A stretch of 64,000 bases of DNA, from the NCBI RefSeq assembly GCF_002788215.1, contig NZ_CP024845.1:496001-560000 (forward strand), written 5' to 3'. Below the pieces are notes generated by a model. The model had not been told where the DNA came from and made no database searches. It worked only from the letters and a program-made list of their open reading frames with translations. Within the stretch, counting starts at the first letter, position 1. The number at the start of each line of letters is the position of its first letter. The translations under genes were made by a program, and so were the position numbers. Source of the stretch: Halohasta litchfieldiae (GTDB lineage Archaea; Halobacteriota; Halobacteria; Halobacteriales; Haloferacaceae). Of this stretch, positions 51,956 to 61,582 are shown piece by piece.

Positions 51956-53024
51956 GAGGGTGTCATAGAATAGTTCTCATAGCGTGATGACGGTGCTTCC
52001 TGGATTGTCTCCGCGTTCGTCGTTGGTGATCGCAATAACGAGACGAAGGCACAGCGCGAGGAACACTTGTGCTCGTGCGTGGACGCGGCCTCGGGCGCGA
52101 ACGTGCCCGAGGCCGCAGTCCTTGACGGCGTCGTTGGTTCGTTCGACTCCACTCCGGCGGTTGTACGTCTCGTCTAGCGTCGATTGCTTCAGCTGAACGT
52201 CCTCGCTGTGTTCGTCGATGCGGGCTTCGACCCTGTACTCGATGTCTTTCGGATCGTCGGTGTTTCGTGCGTTGTACGGAGCGACTGGCACGACCCCTGC
52301 GGCCAGCAGGTGGTCGTGCCAGCCGAGCGTGTCGTAGGCGCTGTCTCCAAGCATCCAGATCGGTTTCTCGACGGCGAGCGCGTCACACGTGACGCGCATC
52401 GCCGTCTCCTCTGGCGCTTGCTTGCTCTCGGTGAACTCCGCGGCAATCGGGATCTTTTGCCCGGTCGAGACGATCGTACAGCCGTAGCCGTGGTAGTACT
52501 CTTCGGCGGTTGGATCGTAGCCTTTCGACGCGTCTTGGTCGGCGGGCATCGTCCTCACGTCGGTGGAATCGATGGAGTAGGTCAAGTCGAGCAGGCCGCG
52601 GCAGGCGGCCTGCTCGACGAGGCGGTCGAAGACCTCGTCGACGACGTGTTCGAGGTCGGTGAGGAAGCGATCGACCGCGTCTCTCGACGGCGGTCGATCG
52701 AAGCCACAGCTGAGCCAGACGACCGTGTTCTGGAGTTCTCGCGTGACTGGACGGATGCCGTAGACGTTCTTGTAGTAGCAGTGCAGGAACGCTCGGAAGA
52801 GTGCTGGTGGGTGATGATCTCGTGTTCGCCCCCGGCGAGCGGGGGCGAACACATCGAATTCTTCGAGAAAGTCGAACTCAAGATGCTCGAACAACGCGAG
52901 CGTCTCGGTCGCCATTACATTGAAGAACTCGTCGATAGAAGTCTCCTCTTGCAGGATGCTGGCGCTCGTAGACACAGTTCCAACATCCTGCGTCTTCGTG
53001 TGTGACGCTTTCTATGACACCCTC
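51956..53024. mobile_element. Insertion sequence with 15-bp inverted ends and 6-bp target duplication
   Basis: Perfect terminal repeats GAGGGTGTCATAGAA (51956-51970) and TTCTATGACACCCTC (53010-53024) bound 1069 bp with a single transposase gene. The direct repeat TTTCTC flanks it (51950-51955, 53025-53030). The intact ends, full transposase and clean target indicate a recent insertion. I cannot name the IS family with confidence; the transposase is of the IS4/IS5 superfamily type. Confidence 0.9.
51977..52975 (-). CDS. DDE transposase of the IS4/IS5 superfamily type
   Basis: The 332-residue product contains LFRAFLHCYYKNVYGIRPVT near residue 60 and YSIDSTDVRTMPAD with the first catalytic Asp. 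MLGDSAYDTLGWHD carries the second Asp, and TYNRRSGVERTNDAVKD the final Glu. It is uninterrupted and occupies almost the whole element, starting near one inverted end and stopping 7 bp inside the other. It is likely active. Confidence 0.88.
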   Translation of the reverse strand: MSTSASILQEETSIDEFFNVMATETLALFEHLEFDFLEEFDVFAPARRGRTRDHHPPALFRAFLHCYYKNVYGIRPVTRELQNTVVWLSCGFDRPPSRDAVDRFLTDLEHVVDEVFDRLVEQAACRGLLDLTYSIDSTDVRTMPADQDASKGYDPTAEEYYHGYGCTIVSTGQKIPIAAEFTESKQAPEETAMRVTCDALAVEKPIWMLGDSAYDTLGWHDHLLAAGVVPVAPYNARNTDDPKDIEYRVEARIDEHSEDVQLKQSTLDETYNRRSGVERTNDAVKDCGLGHVRARGRVHARAQVFLALCLRLVIAITNDERGDNPGSTVITL

Positions 53025-53236
53025 TTTCTCGGCAACGGGCCCCGGTCTCCACAGGGTCTTCCTCACCGACCGCGACGGGGCTGATTCGCTCACGGTCGCC
53101 CAGTTCAACGGCGAAGATGAGCAGACCGTGACCCGCCCGATATCGGGCGTAGGGTATGTCGAAATCCTCTCGAACCGCTCGTGGACGTTTGAACTGTCGA
53201 CCTAAGTATACTGACCTCAGCATACCGACCTAAGGG

Positions 53237-55369
53237 CTACCGAACGCGCTCTAACAGATCGTCGATGGCGTCGACGGCTGGCTCAGTCGCCCGTTCCTCA
53301 CGGGCGGCCTGCCGCAACGCGTCGAACCGCTCGGCCAGTTCGGCCACCGTCTCGCTATCAAGGGTTCGGGGATCGAGCACCGGCACCCCCTCCAACTCTT
53401 TTGGCTCGATTTTGTCCATGCCCGACGAATAGGTCCGTCCTGACCGCCGGACGACCTCGCTTGCGAACCCACTATTCAAGTAGGCCAACAGCGCTTTTTG
53501 TTCCGATTCGCTGAGGTCGACGTCGAAATAGATCCCGTGGAGGTTGCTCAGCGTTCGGGCGTCGGTCTCGTTTTTGATGAAGCGGCTTCCACCGCGGCTC
53601 ATATAAGTAAAGACGACCGGCGGTGGATCACGGCGGTCGACCACGTACCACGGCGTCCGATGCTCGGCGAGATAGCCACTGTGGGCCCCGATATCCTCGC
53701 TGCAACCGTGGCGAAGGTAGTCGACGATTCCTTCGGTCTCGCCACCCGGTTGGGCACGATCCTCGTAGGCTGCGAGCGTGCTGTTGCCCTCGATCTCGGT
53801 CGACTGGAGTGCGCTTGCGATTTCGGAATCCAGAGCCGTCAGGTGATACAGTACCCAGACTTCCTCGCCAGCCTCGCGGTCGACGGTCCAGTCGTCGACG
53901 GTGTACTCATAGCCGGGAACGTGTCGGGCGTTGCGGATGATCTTCGAAAGATATCGTTCGTCGATGTTCCACGCCGCAACGTCCTCAGCTGTGAGACAGT
54001 AGTAGTCGTTCTGGCCGGTGGCGATGCCGCGGGTGACGGTTGCGAGGTCCGATAGGGCAACGAGATCGGTCGTATCGATATTGAGGGGGTCGAAGAGGCC
54101 AGTCCACTTGTCGCTTGGCTCCAGTTCGGTCTGCGGGACGACGTTGACGAAACCCCAGTCAGTCTCGCCCTCCTGCTCACCACGAATTGCGGCCAGCAAC
54201 TCGGCTTCGCTGGGGTCGCCGTCGACGCGAATCATTCGTGTCAGGTCGCTGGCCTCGCCGTCGGGTTTTTCCAGAAAGCTTACCAGACTCGTGGTCAGTG
54301 CTTCATCGAATTTTGAACTGTCGTCGCGGTCGAACAGCACGAGCGCCCTGATGTCGAACGCCTCGACCAGAAACCGTTTGAGGGATTCGCCGTAGCCGGT
54401 TTCGAGGAACTCGCTGGGAGTGATAAACGAGAGTCGACCGCCCGGTTTGAGGAACGCAGCGGCGTGGTAGTAGAAGTAGGCGTACATCGGTGACAGCGCG
54501 CTGATGGTCTGACCGGTCTCGCGTTCGGCTTGGTCGTTGATACGCTGCTTGTAGTCGGCATCGAGTTCGTGATGCCGCGAGTAGGGTGGGTTCGAGATGA
54601 TCGCGTCGACTGCACCGTTTTCGATCTCGTTCGGTTCGACAGAGAGAAAGTCATCGATCCGGAGGCTGTGTGGCTCGCCATGATTTAAAAGGGCCAGCGA
54701 GGTCGCGGCCATCACAAGCGACAGTTCATTGAGGTCGACGCCGTGGATGTCAGTCAGCGGTGGCTGGTCGACGTGTTGTTGTTTCGTCTGGTAGGCCGCC
54801 GCCGCCAGCGCGCCAGCGCCCATCCCCGGATCGAGGACGGTTTCGGTGCCGTCCTGAATCAGCCATTCAGCCATCAGCGAGGCGATCGTCAGCGGGGTTC
54901 TGAACTGGCCGAGTTTGCGGCGGGCCGACTGCGGCGTCAGGGATTCAAACAGGTGGCCAATCATCTCGGCCGGTTCGTCGGCCGCAATGAGGCTGTGGCG
55001 AGCATCGAGGAGGTCTGCGAGGGCGTCAGCGTCGACCACTCCGGCCACCCTATCGAGGACGTACGGTGCAAACGCCGAGTCGTCGGTTTCGGCATGGGCC
55101 TTTTTAAAGGCCGTCTGGGGGTCTGCGGGGAGTTCGGGCAGTCGACCCTGCTGGTGGTATCGCTCGTAGAGGGTCGCCTTGAGCACCGTGTTGAAGGAGG
55201 CTTGGCGGGCGACGATTTTGTGGGGGTTGTCGAGTCGGTCGAGACCCTGAAGTTCACACCATGCGTCGACCTCGCGGTCGAGCGAGGGGTCGACAGTCTC
55301 CGTGAGTCGACTGTGGATGCGACTCGCGGCGGTTTTGAGGACTGTCTCAGGTGTGGTCGACGGGCTCAT
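53237..55369 (-). CDS. Orphan N6-adenine DNA methyltransferase
   Basis: The 710-residue product has an N-terminal helical region (to about 155), then GQFRTPLTIASLMAEWLI. The AdoMet-binding motif I follows (VLDPGMGAGALA), then HGVDLNELSLVMAAT and catalytic motif IV ISNPPYSRHHE. Next are FLKPGGRLSFITPSEFLETG and a target-recognition region of about 300 residues. NPPY identifies N6-adenine methylation. Size and layout resemble class I/TaqI-like or BREX-type large methyltransferases, but no nuclease or defence gene adjoins it. It may be solitary, acting in self-marking or gene regulation. The start is ATG 55369 (MSPSTTP), not 55546. Confidence 0.88.
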   Translation of the reverse strand: MSPSTTPETVLKTAASRIHSRLTETVDPSLDREVDAWCELQGLDRLDNPHKIVARQASFNTVLKATLYERYHQQGRLPELPADPQTAFKKAHAETDDSAFAPYVLDRVAGVVDADALADLLDARHSLIAADEPAEMIGHLFESLTPQSARRKLGQFRTPLTIASLMAEWLIQDGTETVLDPGMGAGALAAAAYQTKQQHVDQPPLTDIHGVDLNELSLVMAATSLALLNHGEPHSLRIDDFLSVEPNEIENGAVDAIISNPPYSRHHELDADYKQRINDQAERETGQTISALSPMYAYFYYHAAAFLKPGGRLSFITPSEFLETGYGESLKRFLVEAFDIRALVLFDRDDSSKFDEALTTSLVSFLEKPDGEASDLTRMIRVDGDPSEAELLAAIRGEQEGETDWGFVNVVPQTELEPSDKWTGLFDPLNIDTTDLVALSDLATVTRGIATGQNDYYCLTAEDVAAWNIDERYLSKIIRNARHVPGYEYTVDDWTVDREAGEEVWVLYHLTALDSEIASALQSTEIEGNSTLAAYEDRAQPGGETEGIVDYLRHGCSEDIGAHSGYLAEHRTPWYVVDRRDPPPVVFTYMSRGGSRFIKNETDARTLSNLHGIYFDVDLSESEQKALLAYLNSGFASEVVRRSGRTYSSGMDKIEPKELEGVPVLDPRTLDSETVAELAERFDALRQAAREERATEPAVDAIDDLLERVR

Positions 55370-55478
55370 TCGTTGGTGAATAGTCGGGTATCGTATCAAA
55401 AGAGCGTTCGCATAACAAGACTGTGACGGGCAAAACAGTAAGGTATCTTGACGATAATTCGAGTGGTGGTGACAATCG

Positions 55479-55652
55479 ATGAGTGAGACCGACTTTGTAA
55501 CGCGGATCGAAGTGGCGGCTGTGCAGACACAGATGGGTGAGTACAACGACGTTGCGGTCGAAATCTACCCCAGTTGGGTCAAAATTGAAGACGATCCCGG
55601 TACGCACTGGATTCCACGGGAGAAGGTTACTGAGGTCTTCGATCAGGAATAA
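55479..55652 (+). CDS. Small conserved-looking protein of 57 residues
   Basis: The ATG at 55479 opens MSETDFVTRIEVAAVQTQMG and the frame closes with TAA at 55650-55652. The peptide has alternating strands and a WIPREKVTEVF end. Good codon use and acidic composition support a real gene. It is divergent from the methyltransferase gene and could share its promoter. The function is unknown. Confidence 0.6.
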   Translation: MSETDFVTRIEVAAVQTQMGEYNDVAVEIYPSWVKIEDDPGTHWIPREKVTEVFDQE

Positions 55653-55656
55653 TTCC

Positions 55657-55869
55657 CAGAGCGATTTTACGGCTCACGACGTTGTTCGTTGCAAAATAGC
55701 CCGGGCGGATTCGAACCACGGTCGCTCCTTTCAGTCGCTCCCTGTTCCGAATCCGCAGAGCGATATTCGCCGCTCGCAGTATTGCTTGCGGCAGAATAGT
55801 CCCGGGCGGATTCGAACCGCCGTCATAGGCTCCAAAGGCCCATATGATTGGCCACTACACCACGGGACT
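55657..55869. repeat. Imperfect tandem duplication covering the 3' end of tRNA-Gln
   Basis: Sequence from 55657 (CAGAGCGATTTTACGGCTC) to about 55722 recurs 99 bp later from 55756 (CAGAGCGATATTCGCCGCTC). Both copies include CCCGGGCGGATTCGAACC, the tRNA 3' acceptor and T-arm half. The left copy has no complete tRNA. Such partial tRNA copies can mark integration by a tRNA-targeting integrase or simple tandem duplication; no integrase gene is nearby. Confidence 0.55.
55797..55869 (-). tRNA. tRNA-Gln (anticodon TTG)
   Basis: The minus strand reads AGTCCCG at the acceptor 5' side and CGGGACT plus discriminator A at the 3' side, a perfect 7-bp stem. The anticodon loop CTTTGGA gives anticodon TTG for codon CAA, and the T arm is GGCGG-TTCGAAT-CCGCC. 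CCA is not encoded. No intron is seen; the length is 73 bases. Confidence 0.92.
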
Positions 55870-55969
55870 CCGTCTACAGTTCGGACCGCCGATTTACATA
55901 GTCCTTTCTTTTCACGCTCCGGTCGACACCCACCCACAGTCTTAGGCTCACAGCCACCAATCACCACCC

Positions 55970-56179
55970 ATGGACCCCCGGTGTCCCGACTGCGGCGTCA
56001 GCCTCGAACGGTCGACACCCATGACGGCCCTCGACCGCGAGAAAATCAAACTCCGAACTGATGAGCCGCGAAAGGGAATCCTCGGCTCGCTCGGCGCGAA
56101 AGAAACGGTCGACGTCTTCGGCTACATCTGCCCCGAATGTGGACTCGTTCGGTGGTATGCAGATGTCGACGACAACTGA
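55970..56179 (+). CDS. Small double zinc-ribbon protein
   Basis: The 69-residue product carries CPDCGVSL at the N-terminus and CPECGLVRWYAD near the C-terminus, two CxxC pairs able to bind one zinc in a ribbon. Between them lies a basic segment (DREKIKLRTDEPRKG). Such proteins are common in haloarchaea and may bind DNA, RNA or protein partners. A small membrane protein gene follows 39 bp downstream. Confidence 0.75.
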   Translation: MDPRCPDCGVSLERSTPMTALDREKIKLRTDEPRKGILGSLGAKETVDVFGYICPECGLVRWYADVDDN

Positions 56180-56218
56180 ACCCACAGCACATTTAATGTC
56201 GTCTCCTGTGGGTGACGT

Positions 56219-56503
56219 ATGGGATTCAAACGCGTTGGCGTCCTCTTGGTGGGCGTTGGCCTCTGTCTGTCGCTGTTTTCGGCGGTCGCCTTCGGCACCG
56301 TCTCCGCAAGCACCGAAGCCCTCTGCGAGGATCACGAGCCCGACTACAGCCTCGCTGGCGTCGACGGTCTCTCGGTCCAGTACTCCGATGGCTGTAACGA
56401 AAAGACCGTCAACCCACTGGTCACCGGCGGTGGACTCCTCACGGTCGCTGGCCTCGCTGTCGGTCTCGGCGGCGTCCTCCAAGACCGGTCGACCGAAGAC
56501 TAA
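56219..56503 (+). CDS. Small exported or membrane protein
   Basis: The 94-residue product has an N-terminal hydrophobic segment (VGVLLVGVGLCLSLFSAVAF), an extracellular middle of about 35 residues with two Cys (LCEDHE; DGCNEK) that could form a disulfide, and a second membrane helix (LLTVAGLAVGLGGVL). It is likely anchored with both ends inside. The function is unknown. Confidence 0.65.
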   Translation: MGFKRVGVLLVGVGLCLSLFSAVAFGTVSASTEALCEDHEPDYSLAGVDGLSVQYSDGCNEKTVNPLVTGGGLLTVAGLAVGLGGVLQDRSTED

Positions 56504-56515
56504 ACCCTAACCACC

Positions 56516-56962
56516 CTACTTTACCAGCGTCACCCGCACCGGTGACCGAAAAACGACTCCTTCGGCCACACTGCCAACGAGATTTCGCGATTCACGATCT
56601 CGGCCATGACTGCCGAGGACAATGTGTTCAATGTCGTTGTCTTCGACGTAGTTGACGATCTCTCGACTTGGTCGACCAACCCGCGTCTCAGTATCTAACT
56701 CGATATCCTCATCAGTCTGCTCGCGGGCCGTCTCGAACAACTCCTCGGCGTACTCCTCGGCGCGGTCGTACCACGCCTCGCTGCCGTGCTGGGGCGTGTC
56801 GTAGGCCTCGACACCCAGCGACACGTAACTGTACCCCGGTTCGGTCGGGTCGATGACGTGCAGCAGATGGATCTCAGCGTCGGGGTAGTCGTCAAGCGCC
56901 ACCGAGAGGGCGTTGTTCCCGAGCGGTGAGCCATCGAGGGGGACCAGTATCTGTCGAACCAT
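56516..56962 (-). CDS. Universal stress protein (UspA family)
   Basis: The 148-residue product starts MVRQILVPLDGSPLGNNALS, with the canonical strand and Asp, and ends with VLGSHGRDRESRNLVGSVAE, the ATP-binding Gx2Gx9GS-type loop, then SPVRVTLVK. It is a nucleotide-binding stress protein that dimerises. The ATG at 56962 is used, since an upstream in-frame ATG at 57010 adds a nonconserved leader. It is convergent with the small membrane protein gene. Confidence 0.9.
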   Translation of the reverse strand: MVRQILVPLDGSPLGNNALSVALDDYPDAEIHLLHVIDPTEPGYSYVSLGVEAYDTPQHGSEAWYDRAEEYAEELFETAREQTDEDIELDTETRVGRPSREIVNYVEDNDIEHIVLGSHGRDRESRNLVGSVAEGVVFRSPVRVTLVK

Positions 56963-57098
56963 ACTCTGTTTTTCGCGCCGACACCCCAAAAGGCACAGTT
57001 CAATCAGCACTGAGAGTCCGGTTTACTGGACAGTCGACCAACCCTGAATCGCACCGAATGGACGGCTTTAAGCATGACAACCGAGGTCATACTGACGT

Positions 57099-58244
57099 AT
57101 GAAACTCCACGAGTATCAGGCGAAGGAAATCTTTGCAGACGCAGGGATTCCAGTCCCTGCATCTCAACTCGCAGACAGTGTCGAGGGTGTACTCGACGCT
57201 GTCCGCGAGATTGGGTATCCAGCAGCTATCAAGGCACAGGTCCACGTCGGCGGCCGCGGCAAGGCCGGCGGCATCAAGATCGCAACCAACGAAGACGAGG
57301 CCCGCGAGGCAGCCGAATCGATCCTCGGCATGGATCTCAAAGGCTACCACGTCAACGAAGTGCTCGTCGAGCAGGGCGTCGACTTCGTCGACGAGTACTA
57401 CGTCGGCGTGACGATGGACCGCAGCGAGGGCGAAGCCGTCGCCATGGTCTCCACCAAGGGTGGCGTCGACATCGAGCAGGTCGCCGAAGAAGACCCTGAG
57501 GCCATCGCACAGGAACACATCGACCCCGCATTTGGCCTGCACCCATATCAGGCCCGAAAAGTCGTCTACGATGCTGGTGTGCCCGCAGAGTACGCCCGCG
57601 ATGTCACCGCGATCCTCTCGAAACTCTACGATCTCTACGAGGACAACGACGCCAGCGACATCGAGGTCAACCCGGTGATGAGCACTGCCGACGACGACGT
57701 GATCGCCGCCGACGCCGTCATGAACATCGACGAGGACGCGCTGTTCCGGCACTCGGACCTCGCGGAGATGGAAAAGGACGCCTACCAGAACGACCTCGAA
57801 CGAAAAGCTGGCGAGTACGGCTTCGACTACGTTCGACTCTCAGGGAATACAGGCATCATCGGCAACGGTGCCGGACTCGTGATGACCACCCTCGATCTGG
57901 TCGACTACTACGGCGGGACGCCCGCGAACTTCCTCGATATCGGCGGCGGCGCGAAGGCCCAGCGCGTGGCCAACGCGCTGGATGTCGTCTTCTCCGACGA
58001 GAACGTCGACAGCGTCGTCTTCAACATCTTCGGTGGGATCACCCGCGGCGACGAAGTAGCGAAAGGAATCAACGAAGCACTCGAACAGTTCGACGAGATT
58101 CCCAAACCGGTCGTTGTTCGACTGGCCGGAACCAACGCCAAAGAAGGGATGGAGATCCTGAACACCGACCTCGTGCAGGTCGAAGCAACCCTAGAGTCAG
58201 CGGTCCAGCGTGCGGTTAAAAACGCCGAAGAGGTGGCACAATGA
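57099..58244 (+). CDS. sucC: Succinyl-CoA synthetase beta subunit
   Basis: The 381-residue product has the ATP-grasp N-terminal domain ([35 protein letters not shown]) and a C-terminal CoA-ligase domain ([36 protein letters not shown]). With SucD it makes or uses succinyl-CoA in the citric acid cycle with substrate-level phosphorylation. Its stop overlaps the sucD start (ATGA), so the operon is translationally coupled. TATA-like CTTTAAG lies about 30 bp upstream. Confidence 0.96.
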   Translation: MKLHEYQAKEIFADAGIPVPASQLADSVEGVLDAVREIGYPAAIKAQVHVGGRGKAGGIKIATNEDEAREAAESILGMDLKGYHVNEVLVEQGVDFVDEYYVGVTMDRSEGEAVAMVSTKGGVDIEQVAEEDPEAIAQEHIDPAFGLHPYQARKVVYDAGVPAEYARDVTAILSKLYDLYEDNDASDIEVNPVMSTADDDVIAADAVMNIDEDALFRHSDLAEMEKDAYQNDLERKAGEYGFDYVRLSGNTGIIGNGAGLVMTTLDLVDYYGGTPANFLDIGGGAKAQRVANALDVVFSDENVDSVVFNIFGGITRGDEVAKGINEALEQFDEIPKPVVVRLAGTNAKEGMEILNTDLVQVEATLESAVQRAVKNAEEVAQ

Positions 58245-59110
58245 GCATTTTCGTTGACGACGACACCAGAGTAGTAGTGCAGGGAATCACCGGCGGCGAG
58301 GGCAAGTTCCACACCGAGCAGATGCTGGAGTACGGCACCAACGTCGTCGCTGGCGCGGTCCCCGGCAAGGGCGGCCAAGAGGTCGCAGGCGTCCCCGTCT
58401 ACGACACCGTCTACGAGGCCGTCGAAGCCGAAGACGCCGACGCCTCGGTCGTGTTCGTCCCGCCAGCATTCGCGGGCGACGCGATCTTCGAGGCCCTCGA
58501 CACGAACCTCGATCTCGTCGTTGCGATCACCGAGGGTGTCCCAACGCAGGATATGGCCAAAGTGAACAAACGACTCAGTGAGGTCGACACCAAACTGCTC
58601 GGCCCGAACTGTCCGGGCATCATCACCCCTGGCGAGGCCAAACTCGGCATTCTCCCCGGCAACATCTTCGAGTCAGGGAATGTGGGTCTGGTCTCCCGGT
58701 CTGGTACCCTGACCTACCAAGTCGTCTCGAATCTCACCGAGCGCGGCATTGGCCAGACGACCGCGATTGGAATCGGTGGCGACCCGATTATCGGAACGTC
58801 GTTCATCGACGCCCTCGAAGCCTTCGAGGCCGACCCCGACACCGAAGCAGTCGTGATGTGCGGCGAGATCGGTGGCGAGGACGAAGAGCAGGCAGCAAAG
58901 TACATCGCCGAGAACATGGACACCCCGGTTGCTGGCTTCATCGCCGGGCGGACCGCACCGCCAGGAAAGCGCATGGGCCACGCTGGCGCTATCGTCTCGG
59001 GTTCGGGTACCGGCACCGCAGAGTCGAAGATCAACGCACTCAACGATGCAGGCGTTCCGGTCGGCGACACCCCCGAAGAGGTCGCTGACGCCATCGAAGA
59101 CTTCCTGTAG
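58241..59110 (+). CDS. sucD: Succinyl-CoA synthetase alpha subunit
   Basis: The 289-residue product has a CoA-binding Rossmann domain ([19 protein letters not shown]) and a ligase domain. It also has [20 protein letters not shown] and the active-site histidine in [21 protein letters not shown], which is phosphorylated during catalysis. It is coupled with sucC. Length and motifs are normal. Confidence 0.96.
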   Translation: MSIFVDDDTRVVVQGITGGEGKFHTEQMLEYGTNVVAGAVPGKGGQEVAGVPVYDTVYEAVEAEDADASVVFVPPAFAGDAIFEALDTNLDLVVAITEGVPTQDMAKVNKRLSEVDTKLLGPNCPGIITPGEAKLGILPGNIFESGNVGLVSRSGTLTYQVVSNLTERGIGQTTAIGIGGDPIIGTSFIDALEAFEADPDTEAVVMCGEIGGEDEEQAAKYIAENMDTPVAGFIAGRTAPPGKRMGHAGAIVSGSGTGTAESKINALNDAGVPVGDTPEEVADAIEDFL

Positions 59111-59182
59111 CGGTACACTACCCCGTTTTACCGACTCAGTCGACATCACCAGCTATACCGGGCGTGCGGCCAGTATCTCTTC

Positions 59183-59533
59183 ATGGTCGCAATTATCGGT
59201 TCTCTTGTTGCGTTCGTCATCGCGCTGCTGATTGGTGGATTGGCCATCTACATCAGCGCCCGACTCCTGATTGACGTCGACGACTACAGTCACGCCGTCG
59301 TCACGGCGGTCCTTGGCGCAGTCGGCTGGGCGCTCACGTCGTGGATTCCGCTCATTGGGCCCGTCATCGCACTGATCGTCTGGGTCGGCGTCATCAACTG
59401 GCGCTACCCCGGCGGCTGGACGAAGGCCGCGATCATCGGACTCGGTGCGTGGCTCTCCGCACTCGTCATCCTGTTCGTCGTGAACTCGATCCTCGGCCTC
59501 GGCATCGGTGCGTTCGGCGTTCCCGGCGTTTAA
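59183..59533 (+). CDS. Hydrophobic membrane protein with four segments
   Basis: The 116-residue, nearly entirely hydrophobic product has segments near 4-24, 38-58, 62-72 and 88-112, and a conserved-looking WRYPGGWTKA loop. It lies 72 bp after sucD and could be co-transcribed. The function is unknown. Confidence 0.7.
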   Translation: MVAIIGSLVAFVIALLIGGLAIYISARLLIDVDDYSHAVVTAVLGAVGWALTSWIPLIGPVIALIVWVGVINWRYPGGWTKAAIIGLGAWLSALVILFVVNSILGLGIGAFGVPGV

Positions 59534-59835
59534 AAACGTAGTCGGTGACTACTCACGATTTTAAACAGGTAGTCGACGGCTATGCTCGGTCTTTAAACAG
59601 GTAGTCGACGGCTACTGCCGGTCCAAAGATAGCGTTGAAGATATAATATCACGGTTCACTGCTCACCCAACAGGCTTCAGACATTTCTTCACTTCGTTCA
59701 GTCATGTCTGAAATCGCGCGAACTCGCTCCGCTCGTTCGCTGACTTCTGCAACTCCTTCGCGCTGCTCAGTCGTGGCGGAAGGCGCGTGAGTTCACTTCG
59801 TTCACTCACTGCTTTCCGACACGCTTTCGCTTCGC
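59534..59835. other. Repeat- and hairpin-rich 3' region between convergent genes
   Basis: TAGTC-GGT-GACTA lies right after the stop (59539-59551) and recurs after purB (63002-63014). AAACAGGTAGTCGACGGCTA occurs twice (about 59563-59582 and 59595-59614). Hairpins TTCAGACAT/ATGTCTGAA (59676/59704) and TTTCCGACACG/CGTGTCGGAAA (59813/59841) may end transcription from both sides. No gene is seen. Confidence 0.5.
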
Positions 59836-61419
59836 TCAATCGTGTCGGAAACAACGCATCCCGGTAAACACCATCGCCATCCCGTGTTCGTCGGCCGCCT
59901 CGATCACGTCCTCGTCGTTCACCGAGCCACCGGGCTGAATCACGGCCTCGATTCCGGCCTCTGCGGCGGCCTCGATTCCATCCGGGAACGGGAAGAAGGC
60001 ATCCGACCCCATCACGGCACCCTCGGCACTCTTGCCTTCGGCGTCACGCCCTGCTTTCTTGCCAGCCAGTTCAACAGCGTCGACACGCGACACTTGGCCC
60101 ACACCGAGGCCAACCGTCTCGGTCCCCGATGCAAACACGATCCCATTCGATTTGACGTGTTTGAGCGTCTGCCACGTGAACTTCATCGTCTTCAGTTCCG
60201 CGTCGGTTGGCTCCCGCTCGGTGACGACCTCGAACTCCTCTATCGACGGCGATGCCAGATCTCGCTCTTGGACGAGTCGACCACCAACAATCGGTTTTTC
60301 GGTGAGGCGCTCACTAATCTCGCCGAGTTCGCCGACGTCGAGCACGCGGAGGTTCTTTTTATCGGTCAGCACGTCAAGTGCAGCGTCGGTATACCCCGGC
60401 GCAACGACGACCTCTTTGAACGAGTCGACGACCTGCTCGGCGGTTTCGGCATCACATTCGCGGTTGAGCGCGACGACGCCACCGAAGGCGCTTTTGGGGT
60501 CGGTTCGGAGGGCCTTGTCGTAGGCTTCTGACAGTGAGTCGGCGGTCGCACAGCCCGCCGGGTTGGTGTGTTTGATCACCGCTGCGGCTGGCTCGTCGAA
60601 CTCCTTGATCAGGTTGAGCGCGCCGTCAGCATCGTTGTAGTTGTTGTACGACAGCGCTTTCGCGCCTTCGTTGAGCTGCGGCGCAGAGACGACGTTGGCT
60701 TCCTCGCAGGTACCGTCGGCGTACACGGCACCGTCCTGATGGGGATTCTCGCCGTATCGCAGCGTATTCGAGAGGTCGTCAGAGACCAGTCGACGCTGTG
60801 GGAAGTCCCCGCCAGTGTCGCCCTCGATTTCGACCGTCTCGGCGTCGGTGTCGACGCTTACACGATCCTCGGCGACCCATCGGATGGCTCGGGGATAGGC
60901 CGTGAACTCGGCATCGTACAGCACACGCTTTTTGAGATCGTCCGTCTCGTCGTCCTCGTAGACCGGGACGGCCTCTTGGGTGACGATGGGTCCGGCGTCG
61001 ACCTCCTCGGTGACGACGTGGACCGTACAGCCGGTCATCCTCGCTCCGGAGTCCAAGACCTGCTCGTGGGCGTCCATGCCGGGGAACGCAGGCAGGAGGG
61101 AGGGATGGATGTTCAGCGTGGTTGGTGCGTTGTCGACGAACGCCTCGGTCAGCACACGCATGTAGCCATCCAGACAGACGATATCGAAATCGTAGCTGTC
61201 GAGTGTTTCGAGGATACGCTCTTCGTGGGACTCGCGGGACTCACCCTCATCGCGGGTGACGACCTCGGTTGGGATACCGCGCTCGGAGGCCCCTTCGAGA
61301 ACCGGTGCACCGTCTTCGTTTGTGAGAACGATAGACAGCTCCGCACCGCCCGGCATCCGGTCGGCGATATGCAGCAGATTTCGGCCGCGATTGCTCGCTA
61401 AGCCAGCGATTTTGACCAT
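59836..61419 (-). CDS. PurN-AICAR transformylase fusion (purine biosynthesis)
   Basis: The 527-residue bifunctional product has an N-terminal domain (about 1-190) that is glycinamide ribonucleotide formyltransferase: [25 protein letters not shown] and [16 protein letters not shown]. The C-terminal domain (about 205-527) is AICAR formyltransferase: LRYGENPHQ, and KHTNPAGCA with the catalytic Lys-His. The IMP cyclohydrolase domain of bacterial PurH is absent, so that step must come from another enzyme such as PurO. This arrangement is known in haloarchaea. The start is ATG 61419 ([12 protein letters not shown]). It is divergent from purB. Confidence 0.9.
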   Translation of the reverse strand: MVKIAGLASNRGRNLLHIADRMPGGAELSIVLTNEDGAPVLEGASERGIPTEVVTRDEGESRESHEERILETLDSYDFDIVCLDGYMRVLTEAFVDNAPTTLNIHPSLLPAFPGMDAHEQVLDSGARMTGCTVHVVTEEVDAGPIVTQEAVPVYEDDETDDLKKRVLYDAEFTAYPRAIRWVAEDRVSVDTDAETVEIEGDTGGDFPQRRLVSDDLSNTLRYGENPHQDGAVYADGTCEEANVVSAPQLNEGAKALSYNNYNDADGALNLIKEFDEPAAAVIKHTNPAGCATADSLSEAYDKALRTDPKSAFGGVVALNRECDAETAEQVVDSFKEVVVAPGYTDAALDVLTDKKNLRVLDVGELGEISERLTEKPIVGGRLVQERDLASPSIEEFEVVTEREPTDAELKTMKFTWQTLKHVKSNGIVFASGTETVGLGVGQVSRVDAVELAGKKAGRDAEGKSAEGAVMGSDAFFPFPDGIEAAAEAGIEAVIQPGGSVNDEDVIEAADEHGMAMVFTGMRCFRHD

Positions 61420-61582
61420 ATGTGAGCCACCCGTGGCGACCGAAAAACAGTTGCGGTCGACTGCGACCTGTACGTGTTTGTGGATAGATAGCGCACTGAA
61501 CACCGCCGAACGCTGGAAAATATGCACGAGGCTGAGGGTTGCTTTCGACATTCTTTTGGGAGTACCACCACCTGACTCAGCC
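61420..61582. promoter_or_regulatory. Divergent promoter region of purNH-like gene and purB
   Basis: The 163-bp gap between two divergent purine genes suggests shared control. ATTCTTTTGGGAGTACC lies about 25-35 bp before purB. No clear operator is seen. Confidence 0.4.

Larger units (their letters stand above)
51372..53205 (+). pseudogene. Tat lipoprotein gene interrupted by an insertion sequence
   Basis: The 5' part (51372-51955) encodes MQRRTYLGLAATGVIGSVAG followed by Cys, a twin-arginine signal with lipobox, then a Thr/Asn/Glu-rich linker and a beta-rich domain. The 3' part resumes after the IS at 53025 and runs in frame to the TAA at 53203-53205 (ATGPGLHRVFLTDRDGADSL ... SWTFELST). Removing the IS and one TTTCTC copy joins SFS to ATGPG without frame change, giving an intact gene of about 253 codons. 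The insertion therefore looks recent. Currently a truncated lipoprotein ending SRVS would be made. Confidence 0.9.

Noticed and set aside
53237-56179. A restriction-modification or BREX/DISARM defence locus around the methyltransferase
   Set aside because: No nuclease, helicase, ATPase or other defence gene adjoins it; neighbours are a small protein, tRNA and zinc-ribbon genes.
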